The notes under the pieces were generated by a model. The model was not told the DNA's origin. It did not search any database and saw nothing but the letters and a program-made list of their open reading frames with translations. Below are positions 36,061 to 44,792 of a stretch of 64,000 bases of DNA, one piece after another (the stretch's first letter is position 1; each line of letters begins with the position of its first letter). The translations under genes were made by a program, and so were the position numbers. Where the stretch lies: positions 124,001 to 188,000 of the forward strand of contig NZ_VLKU01000002.1 in NCBI RefSeq assembly GCF_007830335.1. The letters are read 5' to 3'. The stretch is from Paracoccus sulfuroxidans. Its GTDB lineage: Bacteria; Pseudomonadota; Alphaproteobacteria; Rhodobacterales; Rhodobacteraceae.

Positions 36061-36088
36061 GCCGCAACATCAGAATTGTTGTTGCGGC
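36061..36088 (+). promoter_or_regulatory. Attenuator hairpin between leader peptide and floR
   Basis: GCCGCAAC and GTTGCGGC pair perfectly around a 12-base loop starting at the base after the leader stop codon. Ribosomes stalled on the leader would melt the 5' arm. The floR start is 78 bases downstream, so an alternative pairing that hides the ribosome site is expected but not resolved here. Confidence 0.65.
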
Positions 36089-36165
36089 GCTCTGTAAGAC
36101 CAATCCCATCTGATTGCTGACGAGCAGACGCTGCCCGGTATCCTTAATCGAGCGGTTGATTCGTC

Positions 36166-37380
36166 ATGACCACGACACGCCCCGCGTGGGCCTATACGCT
36201 GCCGGCAGCCTTGCTGTTTATGGCTCCCTTCGACATCCTCGCCTCGCTGGCGATGGATATTTATCTTCCAGTCGTTCCGGCGATGCCGGGCGTCCTGAAC
36301 ACGACTCCATCCATAATCCAACTCACGTTGAGCCTCTACATGGTGATGCTCGGTGTGGGCCAAGTGATCTTTGGGCCACTCTCCGATCGCGTCGGGCGAC
36401 GGCCGATCCTGCTTGTAGGCGCAACGGCTTTCGTTGCTGCGTCTCTGGGAGCGGCTTGTTCTTCAACTGCATTAGCCTTTGTTGCGTTTCGTCTGGTTCA
36501 GGCTGTTGGAGCATCGGCCATGCTGGTGGCCACCTTCGCGACCGTGCGCGACGTATATGCCAATCGTCCCGAAGGTGCCGTCATCTACGGCCTTTTCAGT
36601 TCGATGCTGGCGTTCGTGCCTGCGCTCGGCCCTATAGCCGGTGCGCTGATCGGCGAGTTTTGGGGATGGCAGGCGATCTTCATCACACTGGCTGCACTGG
36701 CTTCGCTCGCACTCTTAAACGCCAGTTTCAGGTGGCATGAAACCCGACCGTTGGATCAGGCCAGAACGCAACGATCTGTTTTGCCGATCTTCGCGAGTCC
36801 GGCCTTTTGGGTTTACACGGTCGGATTTAGTGCCGGCATAGGCACATTCTTCGTTTTCTTCTCGACAGCCCCCCGTGTTCTCATAGGCCAAGCCGGCTAT
36901 TCCGAGATCGGATTTAGCTTGGCCTTCGCGACTGTCGCGCTGGTCATGGTCACGACAACCCGCTTCGCAAAGTCCTTCGTTGCCAAATGGGGTATCGCGG
37001 GATGCGTAGCGCGCGGGATGGCGTTGCTCGTTTCCGGCGCGATCCTGTTGGGGATCGGCCAACTTTTCGGATCGCCGTCATTTTTCAGCTTCATCCTGCC
37101 GATGTGGGTTGTCGCGGTCGGCATTGTCTTCACGGTGTCCGTTACCGCCAACGGCGCACTTGCGCAGTTCGACGACATCGCTGGATCAGCGGTTGCGTTC
37201 TACTTCTGCATCCAAAGCCTGATAGTCAGTATCGTCGGGACATTGGCGGTGACGCTGTTAAACGGCGATACAGCGTGGCCCGTGATTTGTTACGCCACGG
37301 CAATGGCAGTGCTGGTGTCGTTGGGGCTGGCGCTCCTTCGATCCCGTGATGCTGCCACCGAGAAGTCGCCAGTCGTCTAG
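36166..37380 (+). CDS. floR: FloR-type florfenicol/chloramphenicol exporter
   Basis: 404 residues, the length of FloR. It has the recognisable FloR text throughout: MTTTRPAWAYTLPAALLFMA, MDIYLPVVPAMPG, the MFS loop GPLSDRVGRRPILL, and the C-terminal RSRDAATEKSPVV. There are 12 TM helices. Several positions differ from the common enterobacterial FloR as I remember it, so this is a diverged variant. It pumps phenicols out of the cytoplasm in exchange for protons. It is preceded by a leader/attenuator and lies straight after the complete relaxase gene. Confidence 0.92.
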   Translation: MTTTRPAWAYTLPAALLFMAPFDILASLAMDIYLPVVPAMPGVLNTTPSIIQLTLSLYMVMLGVGQVIFGPLSDRVGRRPILLVGATAFVAASLGAACSSTALAFVAFRLVQAVGASAMLVATFATVRDVYANRPEGAVIYGLFSSMLAFVPALGPIAGALIGEFWGWQAIFITLAALASLALLNASFRWHETRPLDQARTQRSVLPIFASPAFWVYTVGFSAGIGTFFVFFSTAPRVLIGQAGYSEIGFSLAFATVALVMVTTTRFAKSFVAKWGIAGCVARGMALLVSGAILLGIGQLFGSPSFFSFILPMWVVAVGIVFTVSVTANGALAQFDDIAGSAVAFYFCIQSLIVSIVGTLAVTLLNGDTAWPVICYATAMAVLVSLGLALLRSRDAATEKSPVV

Positions 37381-37391
37381 CCGACGACTGG
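37369..37391 (+). terminator. Hairpin overlapping the floR stop
   Basis: CCAGTCGTC and GACGACTGG form a perfect 9-bp stem with a 5-base loop across the floR TAG. No T-tract follows, so it may stabilise the 3' end rather than terminate alone. Confidence 0.5.
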
Positions 37392-37475
37392 AAGCAAGCC
37401 CGCTCCGATGCGGCGCAATAATCTTCGAAACCTCGTGAATGGCGGTATCCTGTCTGGCAAGATACCGCTCATTTC

Positions 37476-37590
37476 CCTTGTCCCGTGGCGGCCGGTCATC
37501 GACCGCCAGCTCGGCCGTGAGGTCATGGGCATCGTGCAAAGCGGATCGGTGTCGTGGCAGTTGGGGCGGCAAAGGGGCATAAGCCTCTAA
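37476..37590 (+). pseudogene. Second copy of the relaxase 3' end
   Basis: LVPWRPVIDRQLGREVMGIVQSGSVSWQLGRQRGISL matches the last 37 residues of the intact relaxase with several substitutions, and the stop is conserved in place. Only the tail is present; sequence before about 37476 is unrelated. The 'virD2' fragment annotated beside floR in other bacteria is probably this type of remnant. Confidence 0.85.
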
Positions 37591-38213
37591 TCTGTTGTAG
37601 ATGAACGCAGCCGCTCGAAACCAGCGATGAGGCTGTCGAGTCCGAAGTTGAACGCAGCATCCATGCCGTCTGTTTCCAACTCGTGAAACAGATCGTGCAG
37701 GAAGGACGACGGTGCTTGCTCGGACACATCTGGCCTGTCCGGAACTCTCTCATCGGCATCAGATGCCTGCTGCTCGAGAACGGAACCGACCACATAGTGA
37801 CTGACCGCCCGGAGCGCCCAAACGGCGCGCTTCGGACAAAAGCCCTCCGCGCAGAGAAAGCGTATTTGCGTCTCGGCGGTGCCAAAATTCGGTTCTGTCG
37901 GTCGAGTGCCGGCATGGATACGCGCGCCGTCGCGATAAGAGAGCAACGCCGTTCTGAAGCTCAGGGCATTCTCTTTCAGGAACACCCGCCAGTCCTCATT
38001 CTCTTGGGGTAGCGAGCGGGTATGGCGTTCCGCCAGCATCGCCTCGGCGAGCGCATCAAGCAGCGCTCGCTTGTTCTGGAAATGCCAGTAAAGCGCAGGC
38101 TGCTGAACCTTGAGGCGTTCAGCGAGCTTCCGCGTCGTCAGGCTGTCCATGCCAACCTCGTTCAACAGCTCTAGCGCCGCCGCGATCACGGTGCCCTTGT
38201 CCAGTTTGGTCAT
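37587..38213 (-). CDS. tetR(G): Tetracycline repressor, class G
   Basis: 208 residues. The HTH is at the N-terminus (MTKLDKGTVIAAALELLNEV, then SLTTRKLAERLKVQQPALYWHFQNKRALLDALAEAML); the drug-binding core contains SYRDGARIHAGTRP. It is divergent from tet(G) with operator-like palindromes between. It binds tet operators and releases them on binding Mg-tetracycline. Class G is inferred from sequence memory and from pairing with tet(G). Confidence 0.9.
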   Translation of the reverse strand: MTKLDKGTVIAAALELLNEVGMDSLTTRKLAERLKVQQPALYWHFQNKRALLDALAEAMLAERHTRSLPQENEDWRVFLKENALSFRTALLSYRDGARIHAGTRPTEPNFGTAETQIRFLCAEGFCPKRAVWALRAVSHYVVGSVLEQQASDADERVPDRPDVSEQAPSSFLHDLFHELETDGMDAAFNFGLDSLIAGFERLRSSTTD

Positions 38214-38233
38214 TCACGTTCCTTCGCCAGTGC

Positions 38234-38287
38234 TTGACAATTTATCACCGATAAGTTCTATGTCCATCTCCTTATCGTTGATAAAGT
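38234..38287. promoter_or_regulatory. Divergent tet promoter with two operators
   Basis: TTTATCACCGATAAGT at 38241-38256 and CTTATCGTTGATAAAG at 38271-38286 are similar imperfect palindromes with the TTATC/GATAA arms of tet operators. A TTGACA hexamer at 38234 just precedes the first. Both tetR and tet(G) transcription should be covered. Confidence 0.75.
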
Positions 38288-38316
38288 CGCTCCATTGAGC
38301 GGCGCTGGAGTTTCAG

Positions 38317-39492
38317 GTGCGCAGCTCTGCCATCATTGCCCTGCTGATCGTGGGTCTTGACGCCATGGGTCTCGGCCTCATCATGCCCGTCCTTCCGACG
38401 CTTCTGCGTGAGCTTGTGCCAGCAGAGCAGGTCGCTGGACACTATGGTGCCTTGCTGTCGCTCTATGCATTGATGCAGGTCGTCTTCGCGCCCATGCTTG
38501 GACAGCTTTCGGATTCTTACGGTCGGCGTCCGGTACTTCTGGCTTCTCTTGCAGGAGCCGCAGTCGATTACACGATTATGGCATCAGCGCCGGTCTTATG
38601 GGTGCTCTATATCGGCCGACTCGTGTCCGGCGTCACGGGCGCAACCGGAGCTGTAGCAGCCTCAACCATTGCCGATTCGACGGGGGAAGGTTCTCGCGCA
38701 CGCTGGTTCGGCTACATGGGGGCCTGTTATGGGGCGGGCATGATTGCCGGGCCAGCACTTGGTGGCATGCTCGGTGGTATCTCTGCTCATGCCCCGTTTA
38801 TCGCCGCCGCCCTTCTCAACGGGTTCGCGTTCCTGCTTGCCTGCATTTTCCTCAAGGAGACTCATCACAGCCATGGCGGGACCGGAAAGCCGGTTCGCAT
38901 CAAACCATTCGTTCTGTTACGGCTGGATGATGCATTGCGCGGGCTAGGTGCGCTTTTCGCAGTTTTCTTCATTATTCAACTGATCGGCCAAGTGCCTGCA
39001 GCCCTATGGGTCATATATGGCGAGGACCGTTTTCAGTGGAACACCGCGACCGTTGGTTTGTCGCTCGCGGCGTTTGGGGCAACACATGCGATCTTCCAAG
39101 CGTTTGTTACCGGCCCGCTTTCAAGCCGGCTTGGAGAGCGGCGCACGCTGCTGTTTGGCATGGCTGCGGATGCGACTGGCTTCGTTCTTCTGGCTTTTGC
39201 CACGCAGGGATGGATGGTGTTCCCGATTCTGTTGCTGCTTGCCGCCGGGGGTGTTGGCATGCCGGCCTTGCAGGCAATGCTCTCAAACAAGGTCAGCAGT
39301 AACAAGCAAGGGGCTTTGCAAGGAACGCTAACGAGCCTCACCAATCTAAGCTCTATCGCAGGACCGCTTGGCTTCACAGCACTCTATTCTGCCACCGCCG
39401 GGGCATGGAACGGTTGGGTTTGGATTGTCGGCGCGATCCTCTATTTAATATGTCTGCCAATACTACGCAGACCATTCGCAACTTCATTGTGA
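38317..39492 (+). CDS. tet(G): Tetracycline efflux pump Tet(G)
   Basis: 391 residues from a GTG, the length of Tet(G). It begins MRSSAIIALLIVGLDAMGLG and contains the MFS motif GQLSDSYGRRPVLLASLAGAAVDY and the C-terminal CLPILRRPFATSL known for Tet(G). It has 12 TM helices and exports the Mg-tetracycline chelate for a proton. It forms the usual divergent pair with tetR(G). The match to remembered Tet(G) is nearly complete, implying recent spread compared with the more diverged floR. Confidence 0.93.
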   Translation: MRSSAIIALLIVGLDAMGLGLIMPVLPTLLRELVPAEQVAGHYGALLSLYALMQVVFAPMLGQLSDSYGRRPVLLASLAGAAVDYTIMASAPVLWVLYIGRLVSGVTGATGAVAASTIADSTGEGSRARWFGYMGACYGAGMIAGPALGGMLGGISAHAPFIAAALLNGFAFLLACIFLKETHHSHGGTGKPVRIKPFVLLRLDDALRGLGALFAVFFIIQLIGQVPAALWVIYGEDRFQWNTATVGLSLAAFGATHAIFQAFVTGPLSSRLGERRTLLFGMAADATGFVLLAFATQGWMVFPILLLLAAGGVGMPALQAMLSNKVSSNKQGALQGTLTSLTNLSSIAGPLGFTALYSATAGAWNGWVWIVGAILYLICLPILRRPFATSL

Positions 39493-39581
39493 TTTAGTCA
39501 TGGCGATTTGGCATGCGTAGACTTAGGAGAAATGACGGATTAAATCTGTTGAGCAATCATCTCCTTTCGGGGCGAGTGCCA

Positions 39582-40505
39582 ATGATGACCTTAGTTCACA
39601 CTCTCGCTGTCGCCGAATATCTCAACTTCCGTCACGCCGCCAACGCGCTCGGCGTTGCACAGTCCAGCGTCAGCGCCCGCGTGAAGGCACTGGAAGAAGA
39701 CCTCGGCATCCTCTTGTTCGAGCGTCATGCGCGCGGCGTTCGGCTGACCGAGGCCGGACGCCATTTCGTCGAGCGGATAGCCGTAGGTATTGACCAACTC
39801 GACCATGCGGTGAAAACCGCCGGCATGGCGGCAGCCGGAGAAAGCGGCCGGCTTCGCATCGGTATCCATGCCCTGATTCCGCATAGCTTCCTCGCAAAGC
39901 TGATCGGCCAATACCGCAAGGATTACCCCGATGTTGAAGTCGAGATCGCCGAAGGCCCGGCCCGTGAAGCGGTGGTGCAGCTTCGCGCCGGCAGGTTGGA
40001 CGTGGCGTTCGTCGCGGGCACGCCCCAACCACCCGACTGCCATTCCCGTCGCACATGGACCGAACCGCTCTTGGCGGTGCTACCGGAACGGCATCCGCTC
40101 GCCAAGCGGTCAGCCGTCACATGGCCCGATTTGGCAGGCGAGACGTTCCTTGTCCGGCATGGCGGCACTGGACCGCAGGTTCATAGCCATATCGTGCTAC
40201 GCCATGCCGAGCGCTGGCCTGCGCCGTCGATCCTGCGCTTCGACGTGGGGCGTGGCACCCTTTTGTCTTTGGTCGGACAGGGCTTTGGCATCACCATCGT
40301 CGGCGCGGCCACGGCGCTGTTGCCGACAAACGGCATTGTCTTTTTGCCCTTCACCGACGAGCCGGAGCCGGTCGCCTTCTCGGCTGTCTGGTCGCCGTCC
40401 AATCGCAGCGCGGCGCTTCGCAACCTGCTCAGCCTCGCCAACGACATGGGCCGGAAGGTCTGCACGGACTACCGTTCGATACTACCACGGATAGCGAAGG
40501 CGTGA
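39582..40505 (+). CDS. LysR-family regulator of the floR/tet(G) block
   Basis: 307 residues from the ATG at 39582 (the frame opens at 39513). HTH: LVHTLAVAEYLNFRHAANALGVAQSSVSARVKALEEDLGILLFERHARGVRLT; the substrate-binding domain follows. A LysR gene in this place is a standard partner of the floR-tetR-tet(G) block, as in Salmonella genomic island 1; its target is unknown. Its 3' end overlaps the start of the third relaxase remnant. Confidence 0.85.
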   Translation: MMTLVHTLAVAEYLNFRHAANALGVAQSSVSARVKALEEDLGILLFERHARGVRLTEAGRHFVERIAVGIDQLDHAVKTAGMAAAGESGRLRIGIHALIPHSFLAKLIGQYRKDYPDVEVEIAEGPAREAVVQLRAGRLDVAFVAGTPQPPDCHSRRTWTEPLLAVLPERHPLAKRSAVTWPDLAGETFLVRHGGTGPQVHSHIVLRHAERWPAPSILRFDVGRGTLLSLVGQGFGITIVGAATALLPTNGIVFLPFTDEPEPVAFSAVWSPSNRSAALRNLLSLANDMGRKVCTDYRSILPRIAKA

Positions 40506-40642
40506 GCGACAAGTCCACCGGCACCGTACAATTATCCAGCAGCCAGTTCGCTGTGGTTGAAAAGAGCCATAAATGCACCCTTGTCCCGTGGCGGCCGGTC
40601 ATCAACCGCCAGCTCAGCAGCGAGGTCTGCGCGGGCAGATAG
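40502..40642 (+). pseudogene. Third copy of the relaxase 3' end, truncated
   Basis: The frame from GTG 40502 reads STGTVQLSSSQFAVVEKSHK and then LVPWRPVINRQLSSEV, homologous to relaxase residues about 622-665, then stops early at TAG 40640. It has diverged more than the copy at 37476. The 108 bases to fabF hold nothing recognisable. Confidence 0.85.
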
Positions 40643-40750
40643 GACCGGCGCTATAGGATCAATGCTCTATTCGACCTTCCTCTCAAAAGCGTTATCTGAC
40701 CATCGTTGCGTAGCGAACCGAAGTGTTTGCGGAAGCACAGTCCGGGACTG

Positions 40751-42013
40751 TTACTGCCATCGCCGGAAAGCGACACTTGCATTAACACCGCCAAAGCCGA
40801 ATCCGTTGGAAATGGCATGTTCCATGAGAATGGGCCGCGCAGATTGGCGAACGAGGTCGATACCAGCGGCAACAGGATCGGGGGTTTCTAAATTTCTCGT
40901 TGGGGGAGCAATTTGATCGCGCAAAGCGAGCAACGTGAAGATTGCCTCAATACCGCCTGCGGCACCAAGTAGGTGCCCCGTAGCCGATTTCGTGGCGCTT
41001 ACGACCACATCATGATTGCCGAACACGGATTGTATCGCGGCAATTTCTCCTCGATCTCCTACGGGGGTGGAGGTGGAATGTGCGTTCAAATGTTGAATAT
41101 CGATTGGTTTCAACCCAGCACTGTGGAGTGCAATTCCCATCGCACGGGCCGCGCCTCGGCCGTCATCTGGACCGGCAGTCATATGATGTGCATCGGCGCT
41201 TGTGCCGTATCCCACCAATTCCGCTATGGGCTTGGCACCCCGAGCGAGGGCATGTTCTAATTCCTCTATGACGATCAGACCCGCCCCTTCAGACATTACG
41301 AAACCATCGCGCCCGGTGTCGAACGGCCTCGACGCCAGTTCCGGGGTAGTATTGTAGCCGGTGGATAGTGCTCGCGCGGCAGCAAATGCTCCAAGACTAA
41401 CCTTATCAATGCATGCTTCTGCCCCGCCGCACAGAGCGATGTCGGCCTCGTTAGAGCGTATCAGCCGCGCGGCGTCGCCGATGGCTTGAACGCTGGCAGC
41501 GCAGGCGGTTACAGGCGTGCCAATAGGACCTGTAAATCCATGCCTGATGGTAACATGTCCTGCCGCGAGATTGGCCAGAAACGATGGCACGGTAAAGGGT
41601 GATAGCCTCCGTGCTCCCCGTGTATCCGTTATACGAACTGCTGAAGCAATTGCAGGAAATCCGCCTATACCAGAGGCAATAATTGTCGCCGTGCGCTCAC
41701 GTTCGTAGTCGCACGTAGGATGCCATCCCGCCGTTTCAAGAGCCTCCATCGCGGCCGCTAGTGCGAACAGAATGAAGCGATCCATTTTTCGTTGATCCTT
41801 TGTGTCAACGATCACATCGGGATCGAAACCGGCTTCGGAATCTTCAATCAGGCTGGGAACGAGTCCTCCGATTTTCACCGGCAGGTCGCTGGAGATTTCA
41901 TCGGGCAAACTCCTAATTCCTGATTTTCCTTCCAAGAGCCTTTTCCAGCTTGTTTCGGTCCCGGAACCAAGAGGGCCCACCAGACCCATGCCGGTTATAA
42001 CAATTCGACGCAT
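40751..42013 (-). CDS. fabF: 3-oxoacyl-ACP synthase II (FabF-like)
   Basis: 420 residues: MRRIVITGMGLVGPLGSG start, active-site Cys in VTACAASVQAIGDAARLI, and both catalytic histidines (HLNAHSTSTPVGD and SATKSATGHLLGAAGG), so the Cys-His-His triad is intact. It elongates acyl-ACP with malonyl-ACP. A lone fabF on an ICE is unusual; it could act as an inhibitor-tolerant second target or serve a specialised acyl product. It lies 4 bases after the HxlR gene, probably in one operon. Confidence 0.88.
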   Translation of the reverse strand: MRRIVITGMGLVGPLGSGTETSWKRLLEGKSGIRSLPDEISSDLPVKIGGLVPSLIEDSEAGFDPDVIVDTKDQRKMDRFILFALAAAMEALETAGWHPTCDYERERTATIIASGIGGFPAIASAVRITDTRGARRLSPFTVPSFLANLAAGHVTIRHGFTGPIGTPVTACAASVQAIGDAARLIRSNEADIALCGGAEACIDKVSLGAFAAARALSTGYNTTPELASRPFDTGRDGFVMSEGAGLIVIEELEHALARGAKPIAELVGYGTSADAHHMTAGPDDGRGAARAMGIALHSAGLKPIDIQHLNAHSTSTPVGDRGEIAAIQSVFGNHDVVVSATKSATGHLLGAAGGIEAIFTLLALRDQIAPPTRNLETPDPVAAGIDLVRQSARPILMEHAISNGFGFGGVNASVAFRRWQ

Positions 42014-42017
42014 TTGA

Positions 42018-42524
42018 TTATTCCGCTTTTTCTGAGTTTACCCGCTTCACACGGTTTATGACGCGCATCGTTTCTTCCGTCGCCGCTGGGCCTGCTAGAA
42101 GAACCGTGTTTTCAGGAGTGATTTTTTCTCCAGTATCCGCATCGACTATGATGGCGTTTCGTTCCCTACCGGTTTCCCTGTCGCCAAGGCGCATGGCTAT
42201 TTCATTGGGCGCAAGATTCCGGTTTCCCCATGCGAACAGGGCGATTGCTACCGGATAGAAATCTCGCCCCTTGTCGGTAAGGACGTATTCAAATCGAGGC
42301 GGATGATCATTGTATCGTTGCCTTTCAAACAACCCTTCGGCTGTGAGATGTTTCAATCGCCTCGCCAAAATGTTCGTGGAAATACGGAGATTCTTCTCGA
42401 ATTCATCGAATTTGCTCAACCCTTGGAAGGCGTCCCGCAGGATCAGGATGCTCCACCAGTCACCCACGCTTTCCAGCGCTCGGGCTGCGGGACATTCGGA
42501 TGATAGAAAGCTTGTTCGTTGCAT
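42018..42524 (-). CDS. HxlR-family transcriptional regulator
   Basis: 168 residues. ECPAARALESVGDWWSILILRDAFQGLSKFDEFEKNLRISTNILARRLKHLTAEGLFERQRYNDHPPRFEYVLTDKGRDF is the HxlR winged helix; a C-terminal extension of about 60 residues follows. It is directly upstream of fabF with a 4-base gap, so it probably regulates this pair in response to a small molecule or redox signal (an N-terminal Cys is present). Confidence 0.87.
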   Translation of the reverse strand: MQRTSFLSSECPAARALESVGDWWSILILRDAFQGLSKFDEFEKNLRISTNILARRLKHLTAEGLFERQRYNDHPPRFEYVLTDKGRDFYPVAIALFAWGNRNLAPNEIAMRLGDRETGRERNAIIVDADTGEKITPENTVLLAGPAATEETMRVINRVKRVNSEKAE

Positions 42525-42673
42525 GGCACATCCATAATGGCGTTACTTCCATTATGCAAGTTACATATGTGACAGCGGCGACATGACGCGAGGGCTATCC
42601 GAGGCATCCATTGCGGCGATTCGCCCGACCAGTTGAGCAGCGGCGATCACCCGGCCGGATGGCGGTGAATGCA

Positions 42674-42697
42674 ACCCGTCCTATTTGCCGCCGATAG
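42674..42697 (+). repeat. 24-bp motif, copy upstream of traG
   Basis: Begins ACCCGTCCTATTTGCCGCCG and matches 46306-46329 at 22 of 24 positions. It lies 97 bases before traG; the other copy lies 115 bases before trbB. A shared regulator-binding or promoter element for the two transfer operons is likely; a relaxase site is possible. Confidence 0.6.
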
Positions 42698-42793
42698 TAT
42701 CCGGCAGCCCTCTCGCATCCGCTTTCCTGTTGCCTGTCCCGATTTTGCCTACTCTCTGATCGGCTCCGTCTCTTTTGCCGACTGGAGCCTGCA

Positions 42794-44782
42794 TTGCGCG
42801 GAGGCCGAATCCTTTGGGGTCAGATCGCCGTAGTCTTCACCATCGTCTTGGTGATGACGTGGGCGGCGACGCAATGGGTAGCGTTTCGTCTCGGCTTCCA
42901 GCCCCAGCTTGGCAATCCGTGGTTCGAGCTGGTTGGCCTGCCGGTCTATTATCCGCCGGCCTTCTTTTGGTGGTGGTTTTCGTTCGACGCCTACGCGCCC
43001 GCGATCTTCGTCGAGGGCGGCATCATCGCCGTATCGGGCGGTTTCCTCGCCATCGCCGCCGCCATCCTCATGTCGATCATCCGGGCACGGGAGGCGCGCA
43101 ACGTCGCCACCTATGGTTCGGCGCGATGGGCAGAGGATAGGGAAATCCGCACCGCCGGCCTGCTCGGTCCCGATGGCGTCCTGCTCGGCCGATACAACCG
43201 GGACTACCTGCGCCATGATGGCCCGGAGCATGTCCTATGCTTCGCCCCGACGCGCAGCGGCAAAGGTGTCGGGCTGGTGGTGCCGACGCTGCTGACATGG
43301 TCCGCATCCGCCATCGTCCACGACATAAAAGGCGAAAACTGGACGCTGACAGCGGGCTTCCGCGCGAAGCATGGCCGCGTGCTGCTGTTCGATCCAACCA
43401 ACGCCAGATCGTCGGCCTACAACCCGCTGCTGGAGGTCCGGCAAGGGGAATGGGAAGTCCGCGACGTGCAGAATATCGCGGATATTCTGGTCGATCCCGA
43501 AGGCAGCTTGGACAAAAGGAACCATTGGGAAAAGACCAGTCATTCGCTGCTGGTCGGCGCGATCCTGCATGTCCTCTATGCGGAGAAGGACAAGACCTTG
43601 GCGGGCGTTGCCAACTTCCTGTCCGATCCGCGTCGCCCGGTCGAGGCGACCTTGCGCGCCATGATGGATACGCCGCATCTCGGCGAGGCTGGCGTTCATC
43701 CCGTCATCGCGTCGTCGGCCCGCGAGCTGCTGAACAAGAGCGAGAACGAGCGCAGCGGCGTCCTTTCCACAGCCATGTCATTTCTCGGCCTCTACCGCGA
43801 TCCCGTGGTGGCGCAGGTGACGGCACGATGCGACTGGCGCATTGCCGATCTGGTCGGCAGCCGCCGGCCCGTCACGCTCTATCTGGTCGTGCCGCCGTCC
43901 GACATAAACCGCACCAAGCCGCTTATCCGCCTGATCCTCAACCAGATCGGCAGGCGGTTGACCGAGGAACTGACCACCTCCGGCAAGCGCCATCGCCTGC
44001 TGTTGATGCTGGACGAGTTTCCGGCGCTCGGCCGGCTCGACTTCTTTGAATCGGCGCTCGCCTTCATGGCGGGGTATGGAATCAAAGGCTTCCTGATCGC
44101 GCAGAGCCTCAACCAGATCGAGCGCGCCTATGGGCCGAACAACGCCATCCTCGACAACTGCCACGTCCGCGTCAGCTTCGCCACGAATGACGAGCGGACG
44201 GCCAAGCGGGTGAGCGACGCGCTTGGCACCGCGACCGAGTTGCGCGATTCCACCAACTACGCCGGCCATCGCCTTGCACCGTGGTTAGGTCACTTGATGG
44301 TTTCACGGCAGGAGACGGCTCGGCCGCTGCTCACGCCGGGCGAGATCATGCAGCTTCCGCCAACCGACGAAATCGTCATGGTCGCGGGCACGCCGCCGAT
44401 CCGCGCAACCAAGGCCCGCTATTTCGAGGATGCGCGGTTTCAGGAACGCATCCTGACCCCGCCCGATCTGGTCGCCGCTCCGCTGGCGCCCAGCCCATCC
44501 GCCGATGACTGGTCCGGCCGCGTGGTCGCGGCGGGAAGCCGTTCCGCAACGGTCGCCGCAGATGCGACCGAGGGCGATCCGGCCAACGCCGGCATCCGCC
44601 GCGAGCCGGAATTGCCCGAGCATGAGGAAATCGTCACCCCGCCGCCATCCCCCGAACAGGAGTTCGACATTCTGGACGACGAGCCGGATGTTGACGCGGC
44701 CAAGGCCCGCACTATCCGCCAGCGCATGAGGATGGTGGCGCGGCAGGTGGCGATGAACCCCGATGATGGAATCGAGCTTTGA
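42794..44782 (+). CDS. traG: Type IV coupling protein TraG
   Basis: 662 residues from a TTG. N-terminal TM helices (LWGQIAVVFTIVLVMTWAA, and FVEGGIIAVSGGFLAIAAAILM) are followed by a cytoplasmic ATPase: Walker A FAPTRSGKGVGLVVPT at about residues 150-165, Walker B LLLMLDEFPALGRL at about 399-411. It links the relaxase-DNA complex to the Trb channel. The C-terminal about 100 residues are acidic. An RHH gene follows after 10 bases. Confidence 0.93.
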   Translation: MRGGRILWGQIAVVFTIVLVMTWAATQWVAFRLGFQPQLGNPWFELVGLPVYYPPAFFWWWFSFDAYAPAIFVEGGIIAVSGGFLAIAAAILMSIIRAREARNVATYGSARWAEDREIRTAGLLGPDGVLLGRYNRDYLRHDGPEHVLCFAPTRSGKGVGLVVPTLLTWSASAIVHDIKGENWTLTAGFRAKHGRVLLFDPTNARSSAYNPLLEVRQGEWEVRDVQNIADILVDPEGSLDKRNHWEKTSHSLLVGAILHVLYAEKDKTLAGVANFLSDPRRPVEATLRAMMDTPHLGEAGVHPVIASSARELLNKSENERSGVLSTAMSFLGLYRDPVVAQVTARCDWRIADLVGSRRPVTLYLVVPPSDINRTKPLIRLILNQIGRRLTEELTTSGKRHRLLLMLDEFPALGRLDFFESALAFMAGYGIKGFLIAQSLNQIERAYGPNNAILDNCHVRVSFATNDERTAKRVSDALGTATELRDSTNYAGHRLAPWLGHLMVSRQETARPLLTPGEIMQLPPTDEIVMVAGTPPIRATKARYFEDARFQERILTPPDLVAAPLAPSPSADDWSGRVVAAGSRSATVAADATEGDPANAGIRREPELPEHEEIVTPPPSPEQEFDILDDEPDVDAAKARTIRQRMRMVARQVAMNPDDGIEL

Positions 44783-44792
44783 GGACACGCCT

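Noticed and set aside
39513..39581. Upstream extension of the LysR protein
   Set aside because: Residues before MMTLVHTL are not part of the LysR helix-turn-helix layout, and the ATG at 39582 fits the family start better.
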